This document shows positions 35,601 through 43,028 of a stretch of DNA of 64,000 nt, piece by piece (position 1 is the stretch's first letter; the number at the start of each line of letters is the position of its first letter). The notes below the pieces were generated by a model. That model made no database searches. It saw only the letters and a list, made by a program, of their open reading frames with translations, and was not told the DNA's origin. Source of the stretch: Dyella sedimenti (GTDB lineage Bacteria > Pseudomonadota > Gammaproteobacteria > Xanthomonadales > Rhodanobacteraceae); assembly GCF_022760995.1 (NCBI RefSeq), contig NZ_JAKWJO010000007.1:182805-246804 (forward strand), in the 5' to 3' direction. Made by a program: the position numbers and the translations under genes.

Positions 35601-36097
35601 GCGATGCCTCGACCCATGTGCGCCTGGAACTGGCCATCGGCGAGCTGCGCCAGAAGAACGGCGCGATCCGCCACGACAAGCTGGTCGCCGCCTGGGTGCA
35701 CCACCTGCTGGCGCACGTCCATGGCCTGTCGCTGGAAACGCGCGTGATCGGCGCGCATGCGCAAGTGGCGCTGCGTCCGCTGGAACCGCACGAAGCGCAG
35801 GCGTGGTCCGATGAACTGCTGGGAGCGCTGCGCGCGGGCATGGAGGCGCCGCTGCCGCTGGCGCGCAAGACGGCATTCGCCTGGCTGCAGCAGGACGATC
35901 CGGACAAGGCCGGCAGGCAGGCGCAGCAGTGCTACGAGGGCAGCGACTTCGCCCCGGGCAGCGGCGAGGTGCGCGGCGACGCCTACCTCGCCCGCGCCTG
36001 GCCCAATTTCCAGGCGCTGCGGGACGGCGGCTTCACCGCATGGCTTTCGCTCTACCGTCCGCTGCTGGCGGTGGCCTCGCTGGAGATCGCCCCATGA
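32621..36097 (+). CDS. recC: Exodeoxyribonuclease V gamma subunit RecC
   Basis: A 1158-residue RecC, the Chi-scanning subunit of RecBCD. Family features are MVVHGNRMEDLRDLLAAWL and LVQSNGIAQWLKW at the start, LPGRFLWSAYRSVLG, and the later MRAIPFRVVCLLGMNDGDYPR and DDRYLFLEALVSARDTLYLSWVG, followed by a nuclease-like C-terminal domain. The usual start would be the GTG at 32621, which has no clear ribosome site and overlaps a 9-codon upstream mini-frame (ATG 32595, stop 32622-32624) in a GTGA arrangement. The stop overlaps recB (ATGA), so translation is coupled. First gene of recCBD. Confidence 0.93.
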   Translation: MSHTLDLPLEAPITPGLMVVHGNRMEDLRDLLAAWLARAPLRPLEDELMLVQSNGIAQWLKWALARPVEAGGLGISAAVDVQLPGRFLWSAYRSVLGREAVPTTSPFDKSRLAWRLLRLLPAHLHEADFAPLRDFLHDDPDERKRFQLAERVADLFDQYQVYRADWLADWEQGHYRLRDDLRGQHAPLAADQRWQARLWQLLLDDVGEQRHNHRAAVHQAFLQRIGQLQARPAALPRRIVVFGISSLPQQTLEALTALSRFSQVLLLVANPCRHYWADIIEDRELLKASQRRQAGKPGLPAEPRYEDLHLHANPLLAAWGRQGRDYIRLLDAFDQPEGYRQQLAAIHRSIDVFNDAGRDTLLQQVQQAILDLEPLPPTPAQRRPWRADDPSVRFHVAHGPQREVEVLHDQLLALFERAAREGRPLSPRDVIVMVPDIQTYAPHVQAVFGRIPPDDPRHLPYALADQPSRGAAPLMVALEHLLSLPESRFAVSDLLDLLDVPALRTRFRIEEGGLPTLRRWIEGAGIRWGLDAAQKQSLDLPALEQNSWRFGLRRMLLGYAVGEGATWQGIVPYDEVGGLDAERVGPLVDLLDRLEHYWHALREPATPTAWRERLHSLLLDFFDAGDPIDGDRLARLGDALDAWEEACAEAQCALPLPLGIVREHWLRAIDESRLSQRFMGGAVSFCTLMPMRAIPFRVVCLLGMNDGDYPRRQAPADFDLMAQPGQARPGDRSRREDDRYLFLEALVSARDTLYLSWVGRNARDNAPLPPSVLVGQLRDYLAAGWHREGDDAGDPANGKTLLAAMTTEHPLQPFSRRYFDAGDARLFTYAREWRQALRGHETPTAGPLPPWQPDAPLGIAPLQAFLARPVRYFYNQRLKVHFGELDEEAANDEPFGLDALENHLATAAVVRAAILAQDAGAVEAATQQLARQGALPPGGFGALQREALARDGRELASAWLAACRRWPLREEKIELRGEAHGLVVEDWLTDLRQGDASTHVRLELAIGELRQKNGAIRHDKLVAAWVHHLLAHVHGLSLETRVIGAHAQVALRPLEPHEAQAWSDELLGALRAGMEAPLPLARKTAFAWLQQDDPDKAGRQAQQCYEGSDFAPGSGEVRGDAYLARAWPNFQALRDGGFTAWLSLYRPLLAVASLEIAP

Positions 36098-39000
36098 CCG
36101 CCAGCGCGCCACTGCAACCCTTGCAACTGCCGCTGCAGGGCACCCAGCTGATCGAGGCGAGCGCGGGCACCGGCAAGACCTGGACCATCGCCGCGCTCTA
36201 CCTGCGCCTGGTGCTGGGCCACGGCCTGCCTGGCGGGAAGCCGTTGCTGCCCTCGCAGATCCTGGTGCTCACCTTCACCAAGGCGGCTACCGCCGAGCTG
36301 CGCGAGCGCATCCGCGAACGGCTGGGCGAGGCCGCCGATGTGTTCCGCGGCCGGCGCATGCCGGACGGCTTCCTCGATGAACTGCTCGCCGCCTATCCCG
36401 GCGAGGAAGCGCGCGCACGCGCCGCACGCCAGCTGGAACTGGCCTCGCAGTGGATGGACGAGGCGGCCATCCACACCATCCATGCCTGGTGCCAACGCAT
36501 GCTCGGCCAGCATGCCTTCGACAGCGGCCATCCGTTCGAGCAGGACACCGACGTCGACGAGGGTGCGCTGCTGGCCGATACCGTGCGCGACTACTGGCGC
36601 TGCCACTTCTTCCCGCTCGACCGTGACGGCGCGGCATGGGTCGCGCGCTGGTGGAAGGACCCCGCCGCGTTGCAGAAAGCCTTGCGCCCGCTGCTGGGCC
36701 AGCCGCTGGAAAACCTTCGGCTGCAAGGCCGGCCGTTGCCCGATCCCGAACCGGTGATGGCCGCATTCCGCGAGGCGGTGGCCGCCGCCGGCCAAGCCGA
36801 GGCGGCCGCGCGGCAGTGCTGGCGCGAGCACGTGGATGCCATCGAGTCGATGTTCGCCGAGGCGTTGCAGGCCGGCGGCTTCAACGGCAACAAGATGAAG
36901 CGCGACAAGGTGATGGCGGAACTGGCGGAACTGCGCCTATGGTCGCTAGGCCAGTCCGCTGGCGAAGCCACGCTGCGACGCTACGCGCAGGGCGAGCTGA
37001 ATCGCGCCAGGAACAGGAACGCCGCGCCGTTCGGCCATGCCGCCTTCGAAGCCATCGAGGCCTGTGTGGAAGCATGCGCCCAGCTCGATCCCCTGCAGGC
37101 CGCCGTGCGCGCCCACGCGCTGCGCTGGGTATCGCAGCGCATGGAGCAAACCAAGCAGCGCCGCTCCCTGCTCGGCTTCGACGACATGCTGCGGCGCCTG
37201 GATGGCGCGCTGCACGGCGCATCGGGCACGCGGCTGGCCGACACCATCGCCGCGCAATACCCGGTCGCGCTGATCGACGAGTTCCAGGACACCGATCCGC
37301 TGCAATGGCGCATCTTCCGGCGCATCTATGCCGGCCGCGCGGACAAGGGGCTGCTGCTGATCGGCGATCCCAAGCAGGCCATCTACGGCTTTCGCGGCGC
37401 GGACATCCACACCTACCTGCGCGCGCGCGACAGCGCGAGCCAACCCACCTGGACGCTGGACACCAACTACCGCTCCACCGGGGCACTGGTCGAGGCGGTT
37501 AACCGCGTATTCGAGCACGCCGATGCACATGCCGACGGCGCCTTCGCCTTCGGGCGCGGCCGGCACGCCCTGCCCTTCCATCCGGTCGAGGCGCGCGGGC
37601 GGGACGAGACGCTGGTACTCGACGGGCAACCGCTGCCGCCCCTGGAACTGGCCGTCGAGCCGGGCCAGGAGGCCATCGCCAGCTCAGCCTACCTCGGCCT
37701 GATGGCGGAGCACGCCGCCGCCTACCTGGTGCGCCTGCTCGCCGCCGCACAGCGGGGCCGCTGCGGCTTCCTGGGCGCGGATGGCACGCTCACGCCACTG
37801 GCGCCCGGCGACATCGCCATCCTGGTGCGCAACGGCAACGAGGCCGCCAGGGTACGCCAGGCCATGCAGTGCCGTGGCCTGAAGAGCGTCTACCTCTCCG
37901 ACCGCGACTCGGTGTATGCCTCCCCCGAGGCCGCCGACCTGCTGCGCTGGCTGCAGGCCTGCGCGGCGCCGGGCTCGGACCGCGCGATGCGCGCGGCGCT
38001 GGCCACGCCCACGCTGGGCCAGGGCGACGCCGAGCTGGACCGGCTCAACGGCGACGAGCACTACTGGGAAGCCTGCGGCGAGCGATTCCGCCAGTTGCAC
38101 GAAACCTGGCGCCGCCACGGCGTGCTGGCGATGCTGCACGACCTGCTGCATGCCTTCGATCTGCCCGCGCGCCTGCTCGGCCGCATCGATGGCGAGCGCG
38201 CGCTCACCAACCTGCTCCATCTGGCCGAGCTGCTGCAGCATGCCGCCACCAGCCTCGACGGCGAGCACGCACTGATCCGCCACCTCGCCGCGCAGATGGC
38301 GGCGGCTTCCGATGCCTCGCCGGCCACGGCGGAAGACCCGATCGTGCGCCTGGAAAGCGAGGCTGCCCTGGTCAAGGTGGTGACCGTGCACAAGTCCAAG
38401 GGCCTGGAGTACCCGCTGGTGCTGCTGCCCTTCGTGTGCACCGTGCGCGAGGTCGATCCGCGCGGCAGCTTCCTCTGGCACGACGCGCAGGGCGAGGCGC
38501 GCATGGACCTGTGCGCCGACGATGCCACCTGGGCACAGGCCGAGCGCGAACGCCTGCAGGAAGACCTGCGCCTGCTCTACGTCGCGCTTACCCGCGCCCG
38601 CCATGCCTGCTGGCTGGGCGTCGCGACCATCCGCGCCGGCGCCAGCCGCAGCCTGGCGCTGCACAAGTCGGCGTTCGGCTACGTGCTGTCCGGCGGAGAG
38701 ACGATCCAGCCCGGCGACCTGATGGACCGGCTGGAAGCACTGCGCGGCGGCCATCCCGGCATCGCCATCCATACCCTGGCGCCGGCGGGCGAACATACCC
38801 TGCATGCCACGGAGGAGGACATCGCGCCGCTCGGCGAGGCTCGCCGCTATGGCGGCCCCGCGCAGGAATCCTGGTGGGTGGCCAGCTACAGCTCGCTCAA
38901 GTACGCCGAGGCGGACGACGTGCGCCTGCCCGCGCCGGAAACGCCCGCGCAGGACGTGCTGATCGAGCAAGACGCCGCGCAGCCCGCCCCCCTCGCCGAC

Positions 39001-39759
39001 ACGCCGCTGCCCGCGCGCGGCATGCATGCCTTCCATGCCGGCGCGCAGGCCGGCACCTTCCTGCACGACCTGCTCGAATGGGCGGCGGACGAGGGCTTCG
39101 CCGCCGTGCTGGCCGACACCGCCGGTATGGAGAAGGAAATCGCGCGCCGCTGCCAGCGGCGTGGCTGGCAGGCCGAGATACGCATGCTGATGGATTGGCT
39201 GCCCGCCCTGCTGCGCGCGCCGCTGCCGCTGGCCGACGGCGTCTCGGCAAGCCTCGCCCAAATGGACGGCTATTACGCCGAGATGGAATTCTGGTTCGAG
39301 GCGCATCGCGTCGACACGCTGGCGCTGGACCGGCTGGTCACCGCGCACACGCTCGGCGGCGTGGCGCGCACGCCGCTGCAGCCCGAGCGCATCAACGGCC
39401 TGCTCAAGGGTTTCATCGACCTGGTGGTCGAGCATCAGGGCCGCTATTACGTGATCGACTACAAGTCCAACCGGCTGGGCAACGATGCCGGCGCCTATAC
39501 GCCGGCGGCCATGCGCGACTCGATCCTGCGCGAGCGCTACGACCTGCAATACGCGCTCTACACGCTGGCCCTGCACCGCCAGTTGCGCGCGCGCCTGCCC
39601 GGCTACGACTACCACCGCCACATGGGCGGCGTGGCCTACCTGTACCTGCGCGGCATCGACGGCGCGGGCCACGGCGTGCACCGCGAGCGACTTCCGCTGG
39701 CGCTGATCGACGCGCTCGACCGCCTGTTCGCCGAGGGAGGCCACGCCCATGCCGCATGA
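36094..39759 (+). CDS. recB: Exodeoxyribonuclease V beta subunit RecB
   Basis: A 1221-residue RecB helicase-nuclease. Walker A ASAGTGKT is at 22-29, followed by LTFTKAATAELRERI, IDEFQDTDPLQWRIF (Walker B region), LLIGDPKQAIYGFRGADI, LDTNYRST, VVTVHKSKGLEYPLVLLPF and LLYVALTRA, all SF1 helicase motifs. The C-terminal nuclease domain has GLLKGFIDLVVEHQGRYYVIDYKSN with the catalytic Asp and DYK. It unwinds 3'-5' and provides the single nuclease site of RecBCD. It overlaps recC by 4 nt and recD by 11 nt. Confidence 0.95.
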   Translation: MTASAPLQPLQLPLQGTQLIEASAGTGKTWTIAALYLRLVLGHGLPGGKPLLPSQILVLTFTKAATAELRERIRERLGEAADVFRGRRMPDGFLDELLAAYPGEEARARAARQLELASQWMDEAAIHTIHAWCQRMLGQHAFDSGHPFEQDTDVDEGALLADTVRDYWRCHFFPLDRDGAAWVARWWKDPAALQKALRPLLGQPLENLRLQGRPLPDPEPVMAAFREAVAAAGQAEAAARQCWREHVDAIESMFAEALQAGGFNGNKMKRDKVMAELAELRLWSLGQSAGEATLRRYAQGELNRARNRNAAPFGHAAFEAIEACVEACAQLDPLQAAVRAHALRWVSQRMEQTKQRRSLLGFDDMLRRLDGALHGASGTRLADTIAAQYPVALIDEFQDTDPLQWRIFRRIYAGRADKGLLLIGDPKQAIYGFRGADIHTYLRARDSASQPTWTLDTNYRSTGALVEAVNRVFEHADAHADGAFAFGRGRHALPFHPVEARGRDETLVLDGQPLPPLELAVEPGQEAIASSAYLGLMAEHAAAYLVRLLAAAQRGRCGFLGADGTLTPLAPGDIAILVRNGNEAARVRQAMQCRGLKSVYLSDRDSVYASPEAADLLRWLQACAAPGSDRAMRAALATPTLGQGDAELDRLNGDEHYWEACGERFRQLHETWRRHGVLAMLHDLLHAFDLPARLLGRIDGERALTNLLHLAELLQHAATSLDGEHALIRHLAAQMAAASDASPATAEDPIVRLESEAALVKVVTVHKSKGLEYPLVLLPFVCTVREVDPRGSFLWHDAQGEARMDLCADDATWAQAERERLQEDLRLLYVALTRARHACWLGVATIRAGASRSLALHKSAFGYVLSGGETIQPGDLMDRLEALRGGHPGIAIHTLAPAGEHTLHATEEDIAPLGEARRYGGPAQESWWVASYSSLKYAEADDVRLPAPETPAQDVLIEQDAAQPAPLADTPLPARGMHAFHAGAQAGTFLHDLLEWAADEGFAAVLADTAGMEKEIARRCQRRGWQAEIRMLMDWLPALLRAPLPLADGVSASLAQMDGYYAEMEFWFEAHRVDTLALDRLVTAHTLGGVARTPLQPERINGLLKGFIDLVVEHQGRYYVIDYKSNRLGNDAGAYTPAAMRDSILRERYDLQYALYTLALHRQLRARLPGYDYHRHMGGVAYLYLRGIDGAGHGVHRERLPLALIDALDRLFAEGGHAHAA

Positions 39760-41740
39760 TACCGGGCTACCCCTGCTCGACGCGGCCGAGGCGCACGGCT
39801 GGCTGCGCCCGCTCGACCGGGCCTTCGCCCGTTTTCTCGCGGAGCAGGACGCCTCCGCGCCAGCGGTGCTGCCGCTGCTCGGCGCAGTGGTGAGCCGCCA
39901 GCACGCGGACGGCCACCTGTGCCTGGACCTGTCGGACTGGTCCGCGCTCGCCGACGAGGCCGCATGGCCCGCCGCCTGGCGCAAGGCGATCGGCGAAGCC
40001 GCCGGCGACCATTCGCGGCTTCTCCGCACTGCCCTGCTCGCCGTGCCCGGCGACGCGGCCAACGAAGGCTCGCCGCTGGTGCTCGACGGCAGCCGCCTCT
40101 ACCTGCGCCGCTACTGGAATCACGAGTGGCGCGTGGCACAGGCCATCACCCGCCGCCTGGCGCAGCCCATGGACGTGCCGCCGTCGCTCGCGCAACCGCT
40201 GGCGCGGCTGTTTCCCGACGCCACGAGCGGCACGGACTGGCAGCGCGTAGCCTGTGCCCTCGCCGCGCGTGGCCGCTTCACCGTCATCACCGGCGGCCCC
40301 GGCACCGGCAAGACCACCACCGTGGTACGCCTGCTCGGCCTGCTGCAAACCTTGCATCGGCAGGACGCGCCACGCCCGCTGCGCATCCGCCTCGCCGCGC
40401 CCACCGGCAAGGCCGCCGCGCGCCTGCAGGCCGCCATTGGCACCCAGGTCGCCCGGCTCGACGTGGACGAAGCCGTCCGCCTCACCATTCCCAGCCAGGT
40501 CGATACCCTGCACCGCCTGCTCGGCGCACGGCCGGACACGCGCCGCTTCCGCCATGACGCTGGCAACCCGCTGCACCTGGACGTGCTGGTCATCGACGAA
40601 GCCTCGATGATCGACCTGGAGATGATGTCCGCCGTGCTGGATGCCCTGCCCGGCAACGCTCGCTTGATCCTGCTTGGCGACAAGGACCAGCTTTCCTCGG
40701 TGGAAGCCGGCGCCGTGCTCGGCGACCTGTGCCGTCGTGCCGAGGCGGCGCACTACAGCCAGGCCACCGCCGACTGGCTGCGCGCCACCACCGGCGACGA
40801 CCTCGCCGCCTGGGTGAGCGACGACGCACAGCCGCTGGACCAGCACGTGGCCATGCTGCGGCACAGCCACCGCTTCGGTGCGGACAGCGGCATCGGCACG
40901 CTGGCGCAGCGGGTGAACCGTGGCGATGCCGACGCGGTGACGACATGGCTCGGCCAGCCGCACACCGACGTCGCCTGGCTGGACAGCGCCGGACGCCTGG
41001 CCGAGCTGGTACTGCATGGCGGCGCGGGCAACTTCGCCGCGCGCGCCGATGGCGACACACCGCAAGGCTACCGGCATTACCTGGCATGGCTGCGGCGCGA
41101 GCGCCCGCAACCCTTGGCGGGCAGCGAGGCCTTCGAGACCTGGGCGCGCGGCGTGCTGCACGCCTTCGCCGGGTTCCAGTTGCTATGCGCGCTGCGCCAG
41201 GGCCCCTACGGCGCGGAAGGACTCAACCGCCAGATCGCCGGCATCCTGCAGCAGGCCGGCCTGATCGAAGGCGGCCATGAATGGTACGAAGGCCGCCCCG
41301 TGCTGGTGACGCGCAACGACTACAGCCTGGGCCTGATGAACGGCGACGTCGGCATCGCCCTGCGCGTGCCCGACGAGCACGGCGCGCTACGGCTGCGCGT
41401 GGCCTTCGAGGTGCCCGGTGACGCGGGTGGCGCAACCACGCGCATCCGCTTCGTGCAGCCCGCGCGCCTGGGCGAGCGCGAGACGGTCTACGCCATGACC
41501 GTGCACAAGTCGCAGGGCTCGGAGTTCGACCACGCCGCCCTGGTGCTGCCCGAAACGGCCAGCGCCGTGCTCACACGCGAACTGCTCTACACCGGCATCA
41601 CCCGCGCCCGCCGCTGGTTCAGCCTGGTCGGCCCGAAAGACACGCTGGCGGCCGCCACCGGGCAATCCATGCGGCGTCATTCGGGCTTGTGGGAGCGACT
41701 GCATGGCGGCTCGCGGAATCTCGCGGTTGTAGTCGGCTAA
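39749..41740 (+). CDS. recD: Exodeoxyribonuclease V alpha subunit RecD
   Basis: A 663-residue RecD, the 5'-3' helicase of RecBCD. Walker A GGPGTGKT is at 182-189; other motifs are LAAPTGKAAARL, VDTLHRLLGARP, VIDEASMIDLEMM, LILLGDKDQLSSVEAGAVLGDL and MTVHKSQGSEFDHAALVLP with LLYTGITRARRWF. It overlaps recB by 11 nt. The last about 20 codons (after HSGLWERL) run into sequence resembling an intergenic repeat (TTGTGGGAGCGACT), so the C-terminus may have been rewritten by a repeat insertion. Confidence 0.95.
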   Translation: MPHDTGLPLLDAAEAHGWLRPLDRAFARFLAEQDASAPAVLPLLGAVVSRQHADGHLCLDLSDWSALADEAAWPAAWRKAIGEAAGDHSRLLRTALLAVPGDAANEGSPLVLDGSRLYLRRYWNHEWRVAQAITRRLAQPMDVPPSLAQPLARLFPDATSGTDWQRVACALAARGRFTVITGGPGTGKTTTVVRLLGLLQTLHRQDAPRPLRIRLAAPTGKAAARLQAAIGTQVARLDVDEAVRLTIPSQVDTLHRLLGARPDTRRFRHDAGNPLHLDVLVIDEASMIDLEMMSAVLDALPGNARLILLGDKDQLSSVEAGAVLGDLCRRAEAAHYSQATADWLRATTGDDLAAWVSDDAQPLDQHVAMLRHSHRFGADSGIGTLAQRVNRGDADAVTTWLGQPHTDVAWLDSAGRLAELVLHGGAGNFAARADGDTPQGYRHYLAWLRRERPQPLAGSEAFETWARGVLHAFAGFQLLCALRQGPYGAEGLNRQIAGILQQAGLIEGGHEWYEGRPVLVTRNDYSLGLMNGDVGIALRVPDEHGALRLRVAFEVPGDAGGATTRIRFVQPARLGERETVYAMTVHKSQGSEFDHAALVLPETASAVLTRELLYTGITRARRWFSLVGPKDTLAAATGQSMRRHSGLWERLHGGSRNLAVVVG

Positions 41741-41810
41741 CCATTGCTCGATATGCTTGCGAACCTCGCGAGGTGCCATGCACCAGCGCGCCTGACAGAT
41801 AGCAGTCGAG
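41640..41810 (-). pseudogene. Possible IS3-type transposase C-terminal scrap
   Basis: On the minus strand one frame reads REVRKHIEQWLADYNREIPRAAM, resembling the end of the IS3-family integrase domain, where a helix is followed by DYN-x-x-P-H-x-AL. The His is Arg here and nothing upstream continues the domain. It overlaps the end of recD on the other strand. Short and uncertain. Confidence 0.3.
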
Positions 41811-41900
41811 CCGGTCGCCACCGGAAACCGGCGCTACTGGATCCCGGCCCTTGCCCCCTTTTGTGGGGTGCGCCGGGATGACGAGCCATGAGGCGGAAAG

Positions 41901-41931
41901 CAGTCGCGCACAGGGTGCGCTCCTACAGGGG
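41901..41931. repeat. REP-like element (GCGCAC-AGG-GTGCGC TCCTACA)
   Basis: The palindrome GCGCAC/GTGCGC followed by TCCTACAGGG is, on the other strand, the TGTAGGAGCGCAC type of intergenic repeat I recall from Xanthomonadales genomes. Together with GTGGGAGCGACT at 41690 and the ATCCCGGC/GCCGGGAT pair at 41840-41878, it makes 41690-41940 a repeat cluster between recD and the pilin operon. Confidence 0.6.
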
Positions 41932-42002
41932 GGCGATTGGCGCCCTGTGCTGGGAGGAATGCTTCCGCCATCCGCACATATCCCCCCGACACCCATCCCT
42001 CA

Positions 42003-42590
42003 TCACAGGCAAGCGTCCCCCAATGCCATCGCCTGCGACATCACCATGCCCGCACCGGTGATGCGCACCACGCTGCCCGGCACGCTGGTGGTGTTCTCGG
42101 GCTGGCCGCCCGACGGCCGGGAGCAGATGCGGAAGTCGTAGGTGTCGCCCGGCAGGTTACGCTTGAGTTGGCCTTGCTGGCCATAGCTGATGACGTCGCC
42201 ATCGGTTGCCTGGATGGCGATGCCGGTGGGCGCGTCCATCGCGCGCAGCAGGGCGAAGCCGTCCTTGCCGGCGTCGTAGGCCTGGTCCGCGCCCGCGGCG
42301 CCCGCCGGGTGGCTGTAGACGATCCAGCCGGTGGCGTAGTCCGCCGAGCCGTTGCATGCCTCGCCCGTGCTGCTGGCGCAGATCGATACGAAGCTGCCGC
42401 GTGTCACCGCTTCCGCGCGGGCATAGGCCAGGTCGGCTCGCAGCTGTCCCGTCACGCTGCCAACCCGGTGGCGCCGCATCACATCGCTCAGGTTCGGCAC
42501 CGCGATCATCGCCAGTACCGCCAGTACCGCCAGGGTCACCATCAGTTCGAGCAGGGTGACGCCGCGTGCCCGCTTGCCTTGTCCGTTCAT
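42003..42590 (-). CDS. Type IV pilin-like protein, GspH/FimT family
   Basis: A 195-residue pseudopilin. The short leader MNGQGKRARG precedes the prepilin cleavage site and hydrophobic helix VTLLELMVTLAVLAVLAMIAVP, with Glu5 of the mature protein present. A GspH/FimT-type domain follows (LRADLAYARAEAVTRGSFVSICAS, DTYDFRICSRPSG). It is the last gene of the minor pilin operon; the ATG is 5 nt after the pilE-like stop (a GTG at 42599 would overlap it). It should prime pilus assembly with PilV, PilW and PilX. Confidence 0.88.
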   Translation of the reverse strand: MNGQGKRARGVTLLELMVTLAVLAVLAMIAVPNLSDVMRRHRVGSVTGQLRADLAYARAEAVTRGSFVSICASSTGEACNGSADYATGWIVYSHPAGAAGADQAYDAGKDGFALLRAMDAPTGIAIQATDGDVISYGQQGQLKRNLPGDTYDFRICSRPSGGQPENTTSVPGSVVRITGAGMVMSQAMALGDACL

Positions 42591-42595
42591 CGCAT

Positions 42596-43015
42596 TCACC
42601 AGCAACTGCCGTTGCTGTTGGCGGCGGCATCCGCCGCCGTGGGCGACTTGGCGCCGGTACTGGTCAACGCAAGGTTGCCGCACGTGTCGCCCTGCTGCGG
42701 GCCCTGCGGCGTGGCGGTGGCGGTATAACCCTGTCCGTCGTCCACCACGTCCACTGCCGCCTGGTAGTACCGATGCTCGGAGGTCGCCGTATTGCCGGCG
42801 CCGTAGCCGATGGCGGCCAGGTCGCCATAGCGGTTGTAGGTGGCGTAGTAGCGCTCCTGCGCATTGGCGATGTGCAGCAGCAGTTGCTGGCCCTCCGCGC
42901 GGCGCGCGCGGAAGGCATAGCGGCCGTAGGCGGGAATCGCCACCGCCGCCAGGATGGCGATGATCGCCACCACCACCATCAGCTCGACCAGGGTGAAGCC
43001 TCGTGTCCTGGACAT
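42596..43015 (-). CDS. pilE: Type IV pilin PilE-like
   Basis: A 139-residue type IV pilin: leader MSRTRG, cleavage before [24 protein letters not shown], Glu5 present, then a compact globular domain with [22 protein letters not shown] and a Cys pair near the C-terminus (DTCGNLAL...GSCW) for the D-loop. It follows pilY1 by 13 nt. In Xanthomonadales and Pseudomonas this position is occupied by the minor pilin PilE. Confidence 0.9.
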   Translation of the reverse strand: MSRTRGFTLVELMVVVAIIAILAAVAIPAYGRYAFRARRAEGQQLLLHIANAQERYYATYNRYGDLAAIGYGAGNTATSEHRYYQAAVDVVDDGQGYTATATPQGPQQGDTCGNLALTSTGAKSPTAADAAANSNGSCW

Positions 43016-43028
43016 GTCATCGGACCTC

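Noticed and set aside
37684..40062. A 792-codon minus-strand frame opposite recB
   Set aside because: Antisense of an intact RecB with all helicase and nuclease motifs; no independent support.
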